Positions 27,501 to 36,009 of a stretch of DNA of 64,000 nucleotides are shown in pieces. The DNA lies in contig NW_025813487.1 in the NCBI RefSeq assembly GCF_021976095.1, positions 13,756,563 to 13,820,562 of the forward strand. The letters are read 5' to 3'. Positions within the stretch are counted from its first letter, which is position 1, and each line of letters opens with the position of its first letter. Both the position numbers and the translations under genes were made by a program. The DNA comes from Xenia sp. Carnegie-2017 (lineage: Eukaryota > Cnidaria > Anthozoa > Malacalcyonacea > Xeniidae). The notes under the pieces are model-generated. The model was not told the DNA's origin. It saw only the letters and a program-made list of their open reading frames with translations, and made no database searches.

Positions 27501-30500
27501 AAAACAGTTGTAGTTTATAATGAGAATTAAACTTTACTTCACATAAAACTAGCATTCTCATAAAAGAAACATTGGCTACTACCACTCTTGTACATTAGAC
27601 AATCAAATATTTCAAAGGTAGGTGGAAGCCTCAAAAATAAGTCAAACAAATTCTGAAATTGATTTGAAAGATGCTTTTATTCCAGCAAAAAATTATTTCG
27701 TTTTCAGCGCCGCCCTCGTGAAAACGTTGACCAATGAATTCAACAAATGCGTAGATGACCATAAACAGATTACATCTCGAACAGAAGCAATTGTAAACAA
27801 GATGAATGATGGTATGTTTATGTAAACAAAATAATGAATTGCATGTTTATGTAAACAAAATGATGGTATATTTATGTAAACAAAATGATGGTATGTTTAT
27901 GTAAACAAAATGATGGTATGTTTATTTAAACAAAATGATGGTATATTTATGTAAACAAAATGATGGTATGTTTATGTAAACAAGATGATGGCATGTTTAT
28001 GTAAACAAGATGATGGTATGTTTATGTAAACAAAATGATGGTATGTTTATGTAAACAAAATGATGGTATGTTCATGACTCCTATACATACAGTTGTCTTT
28101 GATTTTCGCTGAAGAATTTGAAGCTTTATTTCTAAGAACAGCTAATTAAATTATCAGCTACTCATATAGTCTATGTCACGACTGAACAAAATGTTTACAG
28201 GCTCAAGCTATTGTAACATTGTATCAAATTCTTAGGAAATAGGGACTATAGCCTGCATAAAGGCATTACATTGTGCTGCGTGATTGTTGGATTTTCCTAC
28301 AGACATATATACGCTTCAATTTGTTTATACTTCAAACGTATGATAACTTTATGCTGTTTTAGACGCAAGTTGACAATAGTCTACAAGATTTAGCCACACA
28401 AAGAAAGGAGCAAGAGAAATGGTATTTTCATTTTATAATGTTTTATTGTTTACCTGCACATCTGGATAAAGCGCTGATTTTTTGATGTTCGTGAAAAACT
28501 ATACAAGGATTGTTCGTCTTTATTTATTTATTTATATTTCAATTTATTCCGGAGACCACATCACTTGAGTGTTTTCACTGGGATGCTGTTTTGTATAACC
28601 TGTAAAATACCTTGAATACATTGAAAGCTTCTCAAACACACACTCACTTACATACATATTCAAAAGTATAATCAAGTACTACTAAAGTTGCAGATTTAGT
28701 AAAGATTCAAAATGAAAAATAGATTTAGCAATCTTATTGGAAGTACTCAAGTTAATATAGTCTTTAAGAGCGAGATAGGTTGGTGTCCTAGTTCGTGTTT
28801 ACTTTTGGTAGATGGGAATCGCAGCTTCAACTTGTAGAATGGGAACGAATTCGTTTGCTGTTCCTTGTTAGGTTAAAGTTGAAGTCCGTTAAATTATTAC
28901 TCCGTTTGTACATAAATGTGTTATTGTACAGACCGAGGTGTTATTGTACAGACCGAGCTTGTAGGGCGAGGTTTGTACCAAAAGACAGAGGTCCGATATT
29001 TCTCAGTAAAGACCGAGAAAGCGAGGTTATTAAAAGGATCATTATGTGGCATTGTTTGACCTGAAACGAAGCTTGCTTTCTTTCTCGTCTTTGCTGTTTT
29101 TTACCGGTTGGCTTTCACTTTTCTAGTTTTCGTCCATAAAAAATAAATCGTTTCAAATTGTATCGTCTGAATAGTTTAACTGTTTTCTAAGTTTTTTCCT
29201 TCGAATCACATTCGTAAATGGTTTTTTCTTTTGTTTATTTTGCGTTTTGCTGTTTGCTTTACGAAGTTTGTTTACATTTGACAGTAAAATTACGCGTTTT
29301 GGACCCTGGTCGATTACGGGAAAATAATGGCCCGGCAAAAATGTTTCTGAGCCTATCAAAGCGCGCCATTTTGCCGGAAGTGACGCTTTCCATATATTTA
29401 GAATTCGTAATCTATATTTTCAGTTGGCGAGGAATTTTGACGACTCAAAAAGCTTTTGTGGAAACATTTAGAAAGATTGAAGAAAATGAGCAATCTGAAC
29501 AGGTTGGAGTCACGGATTTGCGTAATCTTCAACTGATGCTGCTGTTTCCTATTGGTGTAGCACAGAATTAAAAAATAGAAAAGATCGTCTCTTGTAATTT
29601 TTTTGTAGACGCTATAAACTATTGATTTGCCACTCAACAAGTGTAAAAACAGAGGCGATCTCCCCCCCCCCTCGGGTCCACTCAAAATGCTAATTAGAAC
29701 ATTCCAACAAAAACTATCCAGGGGGGTGCCTCTGTTTTCTGCACTGATTGAATGATTAATTCATGACGTATGGCAATAGTGACAAAAATCACTTAAGACC
29801 ATGTTTGTGACGTTAGCATTCGGTCTTCTAGCTAAATGTATCATTGTATATTTAGATGAATTTGCAAGCTTCTTTGAAGACGGAATTAAAGAAATTTCGG
29901 GACAACGCTGCGAAGGAAGTTGTGAGTTGCCCACCGTTATCTCCCCCATAGTCCATATGATTGTCGTGAATTTGAAAATTTTAACTCGTGCAGTAAACGT
30001 CATGTAAGCGAAATTAAGGAATCCGACTTCGACGACTTGTTTTTGTCTGGAACATGGTTTCGTCGGGGCCTGTTTTCATGAGTCACTTGCTGAGGAGCCG
30101 GGACATAAATTGTCGATTCCTTTTATACTAATTTATGATAGTTGGATTCAAATATTTGCCCAATTGTCCTGGGACAAAACTACGAACCGAATGACTCGGA
30201 CACTTACCTAGGGATTATTCATTACGTGAACGCACGGATTAAGTATCCCACTATGTATTTAAATGTTCAAGCTAAAATCACGTCGAGCCCTCAGTCGTAT
30301 AATTTGTGTAGTGGATTAATACTTTTCCAGGTTTGCGGTGAAAATATTTTCATTGCAAACAGTTCACATTGCTTTCTCTCTCTCTCTATATATATATATG
30401 GTATCGATAGAAGAAGAAAATACACAAAAACTACAATTTCATCCCGACAAGCCTGTTTCGTGATTTCTCACTCTTCAGGGCTTAATATTATCCCCTGTAT

Positions 30501-31138
30501 TGTAAACCGATTGTAAACCCTGAAGAGTGAGAAATCACGAAACAGGCTTGTCGGGATGAAATTGTAGTTTTTGTGTATTTTCTTCTTATTATCAATATTT
30601 ATGCTCTGCTCTTAAGCATCGAGCACTGTACTTACGGAGATTCAAATGAACAAAACTTCCTATATATATATATGGTATGTGTAAATAGCTTTTCTTCTCA
30701 TCTTTCATGCAGTTAATGCTTTAAAATAAGGAGGAAAAATTTACCAAAGTATAAAGTAACTGTTAGCCTGGGGCCGGTTGCACGAAGCCTGAAAAGCAAA
30801 TTTTTCTGAACTTTCATAAAATCACTTATAGGAGAAATGAATACGATTTGAAATGTGCAATCACTGAAATAAAATATTGTTTCGAAGATTACAAAATTTC
30901 TTTATCATAATAAAATATAAACACCTTTTTAGAAGTTTGAAAATTTTGCCATCCAATGGATAACGCTTTCCAGGCTTCGTGCAACCTGCCCCTGACGTTT
31001 ATTTATATATTTACTTTGAAATTTATCTGCATGGCTTACACAGTTCCTGTGTGACAAAATCTCATATTTTTTCAGCAAAAACAAGAACTCGAAAAGATCA
31101 AACGACGTATTCAGACGATGCTTGGCACCTCTTTGTGA
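9294..31138 (+). CDS. SYCP2: Synaptonemal complex protein 2 orthologue (multi-exon)
   Basis: SYCP2 is a meiotic chromosome-axis protein that forms part of the lateral element with SYCP3 and links the axis to HORMA-domain proteins. Identification rests on several motifs in the right order: KEG..AIKSFV, a block with MIELICRL..AQTWF and DFEFES, DSRKFVNNLN, the signature FWTDFNLGS, and EEWETVS. These match vertebrate SYCP2 closely. They are followed by a long charged Ser/Lys-rich region and a helical C-terminus. Exons I support: 9294-9318, 9407-9489, 11697-11770, 11897-11931, 12011-12156, 12508-12560, 13371-13463, 14768-14828, 15030-15179, 16412-17440, 18048-18397, 18692-18778, 19086-19268, 19337-19528, 19747-19872, 20156-20447, 20524-20576, 21271-21433, 23077-23609, 23923-24004, 24315-24485, 25208-25230, 25326-25376, 25508-25550, 26099-26227, 26625-26712, 27224-27277, 27412-?, about 27708-?, 28363-28421, 29424-29502, 29856-29921, 31076-31138. 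The N-terminal exons upstream of 9,294, one exon between 12,560 and 13,371 and the joins at 26.7-28.4 kb are unresolved. Confidence 0.9.
9600..11650. repeat. Minisatellite of 30- and 60-bp units in a SYCP2 intron
   Basis: A 60-bp unit (GTTTATAACCATGCAACAAC plus an AACGTAAAACATGTATAAC half) alternates irregularly with a 30-bp half unit, over about 2.05 kb. Because both lengths are multiples of three and the unit lacks stops on the minus strand, two minus frames stay open for about 600-700 codons. The array fills the intron between the exons ending at 9,489 and starting at 11,697. Confidence 0.95.
12748..12990. mobile_element. MITE of the GACGTTTCGACAACC family
   Basis: Long inverted arms: TGTAAATGTAGATCGTCCAG on the left and its complement at about 12,945-12,975 on the right, with the internal core GACGTTTCGACAACCTTAG and its complement CTAAGGTTGTCGAAACGTC. 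The right flank, CCCGGGTTCAAA, is the outer end also seen in other copies. It lies in the SYCP2 intron where one expected exon is missing. Confidence 0.88.
13000..14230. repeat. Short dispersed duplications within a SYCP2 intron
   Basis: A segment with TGGACACCGAAAG.CTGGCAT and GCACGATTAAACAT occurs at 13,040-13,095 and again at 14,160-14,215, in the same orientation. Between them, 13,555-13,745 is a direct duplication of about 90 bp rich in AAGTATAG. ACAGTGAAACG motifs recur at 14,105 and 14,290. No coding role is evident apart from the SYCP2 exon at 13,371-13,463. Confidence 0.7.
13371..15179 (+). CDS. SYCP2: SYCP2 exons encoding the Spt16M-like domain
   Basis: Exons 13371-13463, 14768-14828 and 15030-15179 join in phase. 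The first reads IDCPIDSDSGMFWTDFNLGS and then RSITFFAIDEE, almost superimposable on the vertebrate segment containing EFWIDFNLGSQTLSFY. The second reads HEEWETVSLKEEMILQTRLL, matching the HQWEAVTVPEEKV strand. The third has a beta-rich EFVLVVQLNQTVDTLLSFV. A preceding exon that should carry the end of the armadillo-like region after 12,560 was not found; a MITE lies in that gap. Confidence 0.88.
15185..16250. repeat. Minisatellite, about 41-bp period
   Basis: About 26 copies of a unit containing CAATTCATCATTCATTC and CTCAAACATCCCTTGTTAC lie between SYCP2 exons 15030-15179 and 16412-17440. Units vary by single substitutions and small deletions. Open frames here are low-complexity artefacts. 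Confidence 0.95.
16412..17440 (+). CDS. SYCP2: SYCP2 large exon with 26-residue tandem repeats
   Basis: This exon of about 343 codons starts after an AAAAG acceptor with a weak pyrimidine tract and ends at GAATGAAG|GTAAGC. The first third is Ser/Thr/Pro/Lys-rich (VIASTPRASV). From about 16,770 to 17,410 it consists of 78-bp units encoding a 26-residue repeat built on PKSRSKDSSGGEDKPKSK and SSKINDN. It is certainly disordered and strongly charged, with many Ser residues available for phosphorylation. The opposite strand is also open across the repeats, a by-product of periodicity. Confidence 0.85.
16770..17410 (+). repeat. Coding minisatellite, 78-bp period
   Basis: About eight copies of a 78-bp unit lie inside the SYCP2 exon; period 78 preserves the frame. 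Central units differ by few substitutions, outer units by more, as expected for arrays evolving by unequal exchange. The unit encodes Asp/Gly/Lys/Ser-rich residues with SSGG and SKI landmarks. Confidence 0.9.
17717..17972. mobile_element. MITE of the GACGTTTCGACAACC family
   Basis: Begins TAAATGGTTTAAACCCGGG, contains GACGTTTCGACAACCTTAG and its inverted copy, and ends in CATCTACAAACATGTAAC. It is inserted in a SYCP2 intron downstream of the repeat-bearing exon. Confidence 0.87.
18048..20576 (+). CDS. SYCP2: SYCP2 exons for the disordered basic middle region
   Basis: Exons 18048-18397, 18692-18778, 19086-19268, 19337-19528, 19747-19872, 20156-20447 and 20524-20576 all have GT-AG borders and compatible phases. 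The protein is Ser/Lys/Glu/Arg-rich with nuclear-localisation-like clusters (VKRKRSRSAKER, SGKNKRKTK, NQRRKVTTKGIRRGK). Exon 20156-20447 contains a 10-residue repeat (APDESGRKEN, FPDESGRKKN, VPDENGRKEG). No family domain is recognisable, as expected for the rapidly diverging middle of SYCP2. Confidence 0.78.
19558..19615. mobile_element. Truncated end of the same MITE family
   Basis: Only the outer end remains (GTTTGGACCCAGGTGTATTG followed by TACATGTTTGTAGATGTAG). The pairing half is absent. It lies in a SYCP2 intron. Confidence 0.6.
21035..21212. repeat. Minisatellite, 21-bp period
   Basis: Eight near-identical units of CTTCTGTACTTAACTACTG plus two bases lie in the SYCP2 intron between 20,576 and 21,271. 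Confidence 0.95.
21271..24485 (+). CDS. SYCP2: SYCP2 exons for the acidic/Ser-rich region
   Basis: Exons 21271-21433, 23077-23609, 23923-24004 and 24315-24485 keep one frame. They encode acidic, Lys-rich sequence (EEKRSAAKRTNRKDD, LHEEESYCSDS) and a Ser/Gly stretch, GTVDGSSSKKSSS. The 178-codon exon at 23077 is the second largest. The acceptors at 23,922 (TATAGAG) and 24,314 (CTTTAG) were chosen because neighbouring candidates put a stop in frame. Introns hold an 85-bp and a 42-bp minisatellite. Confidence 0.75.
21655..22990. repeat. Minisatellite, 85-bp period
   Basis: About 15-16 copies of an 85-bp unit with landmarks AGTAGGCATC, AATGTTTGCAATAAATAAAT, CCAGGCACACCAAT and GAGCACGTTGACTGTCCCC. 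Variants (TCTTATTTGGGC versus TCATATTTGGGT) are ordered along the array, suggesting block amplification. It fills most of the intron between the SYCP2 exons at 21,271 and 23,077. Confidence 0.95.
24015..24266. repeat. Minisatellite, 42-bp period
   Basis: Six units of TATGTATAGATAACGACAAC plus AGTCCTTATGTAATTATATA lie directly after the SYCP2 donor at 24,004. The first two units read TTATACAATT, the rest TTATGTAATT. Confidence 0.93.
24762..24902. repeat. Minisatellite, 21-bp period
   Basis: Six to seven units of CATCTATCCTCATCCTTCACC with single changes, in the SYCP2 intron downstream of 24,485. An adjacent stretch at 24,550-24,690 is rich in GTGAACATG/GGATATGTG motifs but is only loosely periodic. 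Confidence 0.9.
25208..31138 (+). CDS. SYCP2: SYCP2 C-terminal exons (basic linker and coiled-coil end)
   Basis: Exons 25208-25230, 25326-25376, 25508-25550 (KGRKRKQLNSNDDM), 26099-26227 (ends KHREVKKRRR) and 26625-26712 (an Asp-rich run) are followed by helical exons: 27224-27277 (EMQTSFASLGMEVQKAVK), 27412 on (QRQNYVTQMTNVAMKH), about 27708 on (ALVKTLTNEFNKCVDD), 28363-28421 (SLQDLATQRKEQEK), 29424-29502 (AFVETFRKIEENEQSEQ), 29856-29921 (MNLQASLKTELKKFRDN) and 31076-31138 (QELEKIKRRIQTML then TGA). The C-terminal helix of SYCP2 is known to bind SYCP3. The frame from 27412 also runs to a TAG at 27,513, so a shorter isoform is possible. A GTGAGT at the final TGA leaves open splicing to a short exon near 31,782 (KGNVKVSES). 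Confidence 0.75.
26041..26085. repeat. Poly-C plus (CA)n simple repeat
   Basis: About eleven C residues followed by an (AC)n run, located just upstream of the SYCP2 acceptor at 26,098. It may form part of that exon's pyrimidine-rich acceptor region. Confidence 0.9.
26285..26575. repeat. Imperfect repeat of ATCAATACCCTTCCTC motifs
   Basis: Units of variable length built from TATCAATACCCTTCCTC, ATATCCATCATTTC and CACCATTATTATC recur over about 290 bp in a SYCP2 intron. Confidence 0.8.
26770..27030. repeat. Imperfect minisatellite, about 24-bp period
   Basis: Units of ATGATTGGTTAATGAATAGG with GAG extensions repeat about ten times with considerable variation, in the SYCP2 intron downstream of the Asp-rich exon. 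Confidence 0.88.
27795..28075. repeat. 25-bp minisatellite seeded from an exon-intron border
   Basis: About ten units of GTAAACAAAATGATG plus GTATGTTTAT. The first unit coincides with the end of the SYCP2 coding frame (GTAAACAAGATGAATGATG) and its donor-like GTATGT, so each unit replicates a donor-like site. Block B retains one unit at its deletion scar (38,400-38,425). Confidence 0.88.
28925..29395. mobile_element. Dispersed repeat with GACCGAG motifs (copy 1)
   Basis: Begins with repeated GTTATTGTACAGACCGAG, continues through TCTCAGTAAAGACCGAG and GTTTTGGACCCTGGTCG, and ends near GCCGGAAGTGACG. The same sequence recurs at 33,605-34,075 and, in block B, at 39,275-39,750 and 44,150-44,640. 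No coding capacity is seen; this copy lies just upstream of SYCP2 exon 29,424-29,502. Confidence 0.75.
30405..30592. mobile_element. Foldback MITE (block A copy, both arms intact)
   Basis: The left arm starts GAAGAAAATACACAAAAAC and the right arm ends GTTTTTGTGTATTTTCTTC. The arms, about 75 bp each, include CCCGACAAGCCTGTTTCGTG and its complement, around a short AT-rich loop. It lies in the last SYCP2 intron. Confidence 0.9.
30769..30994. mobile_element. MITE with GGGGCCGGTTGCACGAAGCC ends
   Basis: Left end GGGGCCGGTTGCACGAAGCC and right end GGCTTCGTGCAACCTGCCCC are inverted repeats enclosing about 180 bp of AT-rich sequence. It shares its family with copies at 37,102, 41,054 and 54,180. This copy lacks the GATAGCGTTATCCACTG segment next to its left end. 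Confidence 0.9.
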
Positions 31139-31976
31139 GTGATTTAATCGTTTTATTACAAATAATCACGCAGGTACTTTTCAAAATCCATTTTATGGAC
31201 GATATTCACTGTATCAACTGTACTTTTACCCATTCTCATTAATTTGTCAATGATTTGAAATGACGTTAAATGTTCAATAATATTTATTCATTATATGTTT
31301 AAATGCGTGTACTGTGTATGAATTTCTTCAAAAACACCTAAATTTTTGATTCAATAGTCATGACGACGAGAAAACAGGTGTGATTGTTTGAGAGTTATTG
31401 CAAAGATTTGGCTTTGTTTTGTTGTAAACGTGTATTAGTACCAAAAATGCCTGTTTTTGTAGTGATTTTATTGAGGTGTGATATAAACTATTTATGTGTA
31501 AATTACATAAAGTAAACCTGTAAAGATTAGCGTCACTTTTTTCGCATGTGAAGACGTTTTTCATGCTTAATAATCCCGACAGTAATAACTTGGATTTCAA
31601 CCATCATGCATTGCGCGCGTGGTCGGTCATTTTGGCGAACGAATTCGACCGGCAAGAGTATTTATAATTCAATCCTTCGTAAACGTTGCAATTCTGGTTG
31701 AATTATTCATTTTTATGTAATTCAATAGCTGCAATAGTTGAGATATGTGATTCTACAAATATTTTGATTCTTTTCGCAGAAAAGGAAATGTGAAAGTATC
31801 CGAGTCATAAAATACCGCGAGCCTGTAAACAAACGCGCGCTAAGCATGATGGTTAACACTCACCATTGAAAAGTCTACGCAACGAGAAAGAAAGTGTTTT
31901 CACTGTTTTGTGACTTACGTATTTATGATTTGATTTTTCCTTGTTATCGATTGCGTAAGCGACAATTTTAAGTAAA

Positions 31977-32257
31977 ACAAAATGAAACAAATTCCGAAAA
32001 CGGACATCTCGTTTTCTTGATATTCAAGATATTACAAGAGTTTGAAACAAAGATGGTGTAATATTTCGTCTTCATTCCAAAGACATCATCAGACTAATAG
32101 TTTGAAACTATTTTTGAAACAATACTTTGAAACTATTAGTCTGATGATGTCTTTGGAATAAAGACGAAATATCACACCATCTTTGTTTCAAACTCTTGTA
32201 TTATCTTGAATATCAAGAAAACGAGATGTCCGTTTTCGGAATTTGTTTTGTTTCGAT
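31977..32257. mobile_element. Foldback MITE, arms over 110 bp
   Basis: The arms start AACAAATTCCGAAAACGGAC and end GTCCGTTTTCGGAATTTG. They also pair through AAGACATCATCAGACTAATAG and GATGATGTCTTTGGAAT. There is no coding capacity. It lies between the SYCP2 3' end and the laminin-G/EGF gene; the block B copy is at 42,540-42,785. Confidence 0.9.
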
Positions 32258-32259
32258 CG

Positions 32260-33600
32260 GTTCACCACAAACAACGACGAAGTTCAAATACACTCCAAAG
32301 TACATATAGTTTTGATTTATAGCGCTTAAAAACTACAGTTGAACTTTGAGGTCTATTTTACAGAAAATCCGCCATGATTTCTATTTCGTTGCTTTCTTAG
32401 TTTCTTTTAAATTTTCCTGGAATTTCAAGATTCGTCACTGTACAACTCACCTGTTTTAGTTATATTTTATCCATAGTGTCATTTATTCTCAGAATTTCAG
32501 AAATAGATGTCGGCTGTGAATTACACGCGAATATAGTCATAATTTCTCAAAAAGTGAAAAAAAACTCGTAAATTCTGATAAATAAAAAGATAAACCATTA
32601 TTATTCCAGCATATACATTGCTTGTTTTTCCAGTTTTCGAAACTAGAAAATATAAAATCACAAGATCCGGGCTATCTGCACGTACCCGTTCGCACCTATT
32701 TTTAATTTTTTTGGTTTTGTCGTTACGTTATAGAAAAGAAGCACCACAGTTAATGACCTCAATGCAAATTATTTGAGTAAAAAAGTCAAAACCAAAATAA
32801 AGTGAAGGATCATTGGCCGACGTTTCCCAGCTTTATTTCGTTTCGAGCTTTCTGTCTTATTGTTTTCGACTTTCACATCTATGAAAGAAACGAGAAAACC
32901 ATTATTCACTGTGGAACAAATACCATGAAAATTGCTAATGGGCAAATGCTTAAGTCACGTGACAAACCTTTCGTATTGGTTGTGGTGTTTGTCTTTGTTG
33001 TTGATGGGAACATTGTGTCTTTCATGATGGACTCTGTATTAGTTGTGATGTTTCTCGTTGTCGTTGATGGGAAGATCGTTTGTTTCATGACGGATTCTGT
33101 ATTAGTAATGGTGTTTTCGTTCTTGTTGATGGGAACATCGTGTGTTTCATAATGGACTCTGTATAAATCGTGGTGTTTTCGTTCTTCTGGATTGAATCAT
33201 TGTATCTTTTATGATGGAGTCTCTACTAGTCATTGTGTTTTCCTTTCTTGTTAATGATGGGAACACAGTGTGCTTTTCAATGTACATTGCTTTCGTGCAA
33301 ATGCTTGACATGCTACTGACGACTGCGATAGAAATATCTTGAAGCTGTTTTCGATTAAGTTCAATTTTTCGTAAACATTAGTTCCAACTCGATCACATCG
33401 CTTCCTTTCTACAAAATGTGACATTCAAACAAAGTATTCAAAGCTAAGTGTAAAACATTAAAGTCAGCAATCCGTACCTGAATCCAAGAAAAAGACCTCG
33501 ACAAACTCTGGCGTTCTTCCAAACAATTGGTACAACTGTTAGAAAGAATGAGATAATGGCGATCAAAGGACATTAATTAAGCATTCACTCAAAATCAAAT
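32260..33600. other. Intergenic sequence with imperfect tandem repeats
   Basis: No gene is recognisable. From about 32,970 to 33,260 units of 55-60 bp with GTTGATGGGAACATTGTG, TTTCATGATGGACTCTG and TATTAGT repeat four to five times imperfectly. Open frames on both strands here reflect that repetition. The whole stretch is duplicated at 42,790-44,145. Confidence 0.65.
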
Positions 33601-33604
33601 AATA

Positions 33605-34075
33605 AGCCCTTAATGACCGAGGCGAAGTCTTTACGGAGAAATAACGGACCGAGGTGTTTTGTACAGACCGAGTCCGTAGGGCGAGGTTTGTACAAAAGAT
33701 AGAGGTCCGATATTTCTCAGTAAAGACCGAGAAAGCGAGGTTATTAGAAGGATTATTATATGGCATTATTGACGTAAAACGAAGCTTGCTTTCTTTCTCT
33801 TCCTTGCTGTTTTACGGGTTGATTTTCACTTTTCTAGTTTTCGTCCATAAAAATAAATCGTTTCAAATTGTATCGTCTAGATAGTTTAAATGTTTTCCAA
33901 GTGTTTTTCCTTCGAATCACATTCGTAAATGGTTTTTCGTTTCGTTTATTTTGCGTTTTGCTGTTTGCTTTACGAAATTTGTTTACATTTGACTGTAAAA
34001 TTACGCGTTTTGGACCCTGGTCGATTACGGGAAAATAATGGACAGGCAAAAATGTTTCTGAACCAATCAACTTCT
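33605..34075. mobile_element. Dispersed repeat with GACCGAG motifs (copy 2)
   Basis: Same sequence as 28,925-29,395 in the same orientation (GACCGAGGTGTTTTGTAC to GACAGGCAAAAATGTTTC). It ends just downstream of the 3' end of the minus-strand laminin-G/EGF gene. Confidence 0.75.
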
Positions 34076-34111
34076 TGTCCTTCCCCCCGTTTTTTTTGTC
34101 TAAATAAACTG

Positions 34112-36009
34112 TCAAATCTTTAATGATTGTTCTACCTTCTTTTTTAATCGATCATTTAACATTTTGTTATTTATTGACGATTCGTTGCTTATTTCTTTCA
34201 GCCATTTCGTAGTTTCCAAACTGATTTCGACTTTTTCGTCCAAATTTCTGCAAAAAGAAAATATAACACGTATATTCTTGTTAAACTCCTCTTGATTTTA
34301 CAACAGACAATAAAACTTTCGATTTGAACAAGATTGGTCTTTTAGTTCCAAATTGTAATTCCTAAAGTCCCCGAAAAATCATTTCCCATGTTGATCTAGT
34401 GCCACTGAACTCACTAAAACAAACTGTATTGATATACGAAAGCCCCATCAGTTCTAAACTGTTAGTTCTACAGCTCCAAAAGGTATTTTCCTAAGCTAAA
34501 CTAACACCGCTAACATTATATCACTTTGCTATTTTCTCCTTTTAAAGGTAACTATCCAAAAGATAACTTTTTGATATTGTTATTGAAATACAAAACTGAA
34601 ATATTATAATGTTCACCTTGACTTTCATTCAAAACACATTCAACTCCGTCCCCAGAAAAGAAGCGGGGACATTTTTCACATTGAAAACTTCCATTTGATC
34701 TTCTCCAGCATTCACGGCCAGGATAACATGGAAAACGTTGACAGGCATCATTTCTCACATGGTTGAAACCACATTCAATTGGATCTTTTACAGCATATTT
34801 GCAAACATATGAGCCGACCGTGTTTATACAAGTAGCCTGGGAAGGACAGACCGCTTCTTCCAGATTACATTCGTCGACATCTGTGTCAAAGTTTTAGTCA
34901 AAATAATTTTAAAATATGCAAGTGTTTCTTTTGATGTATTGCGACTTAAACTGACATTACCTTTGGTACAAGAAACTTCCTCATATCCAGTCCTCGCGCA
35001 CTGAAATTACAGTTTCCCTTGGTAACGTGATGTCTCAAACTGGGAATATCTTGAACAGAGTGCAATCGACTTTGGTTGAAACCAAATTTAATGTTTCTGA
35101 TGCATCCAATGAAATATCCCCTAAAAAGACGTATTTTTTCGTAGATATTCAACAGAAATCATCTGATATTTAGTGTCACCACAAAAAAAAACAAAATTAA
35201 CTGTATTTATGCTAGATAAACTTTATTACGTATCCGCTTATCATCACAAAGATCTTGTGAAGATTACCTCTTATAAGCTACTCGTACTACAAATGAAAAC
35301 TAAACTAAATTATCTGTTTAAATTGCTCTTTCGAAAGATCCAGTAACTAAATCATGTCTTAAAATCAGTAACTGCACAAACTTGATGTAATTGTTCACCT
35401 CCTTTCTTTGAGTGTCGCGAAAATCTTGAAAGATTCATGATCTGTTATGGAATTAGAATCAGAGTATCGTCTGGGTGGAAATCCTCCTAACTGAAGATTG
35501 CTGTTAAGCTTCAGGGTCACGTTGTTTTCCATCTTTAATTGATCGTCGATGAACAATTGTAGAAGAAATGTCTTGTACACTGTTTTCACTGTATGATATC
35601 GAGAATCGTTGTATCTTTCATCCGTGGAGAATCTCGCAGATTATCTTATTGTTAACGTTTCTTCCACAGAAGGAAAATACAATAAGACCGTTGCTTATGA
35701 AAAGACTAATGCAAAAATAAAGATTACATTTCTGACGCGAAAAAAGGAACAGTCACGAATGTCGCCATTAACAAACCTCAAAAAATCTCTTTCGCCAAAA
35801 TCGTCCCGATAAAGCAACAAAGCGCGAGCAATAGACGTTTGAAATTGAAACTGGAAAACACCGAAACCTTTTGGTATGTTAAACGACATTGTCGGCCCAG
35901 GAAGGTTTGTGCTGGCTTTGAAGAACTTGTACGTATCTTCATGATTTTGCTGCAGGCAAAAAGTCGCATTAATGATGAGAAAATTGACGAGAAATATAAA
36001 AGACAGCAT
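34112..36009 (-). CDS. Secreted laminin-G/EGF-like protein, copy 1
   Basis: Exons on the minus strand: 36009-35777, 35705-35399, 35120-34961, 34880-34617 and probably 34247-34112. The frame opens MLSFIFLVNFLIINATFC, a signal peptide. It is followed by a laminin-G domain spread over three exons (GVFQFQFQTSIARALLLYRD, LKLNSNLQLGGFPPR, GYFIGCIRNIKFG) and then a calcium-binding EGF start, DVDECN, with Cys-rich segments (CPSQATCINTVGSYVC, CYPGREC, CEKCPRFFSGDGVEC). The tail, NLDEKVEISLETTKWLKE, looks helical and ends in TGA. The order resembles the N-terminal half of thrombospondins, without type III repeats. The frame is broken by single-base indels in exon 2 (near 35,640) and exon 3 (near 34,992), where copy 2 reads through. 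Confidence 0.75.

Noticed and set aside
32802-33152. 116-codon frame and its antisense partner, duplicated at 43,335
   Set aside because: Composition follows imperfect 55-60 bp repeats (GTTGATGGGAAC), with no splice context or domain.
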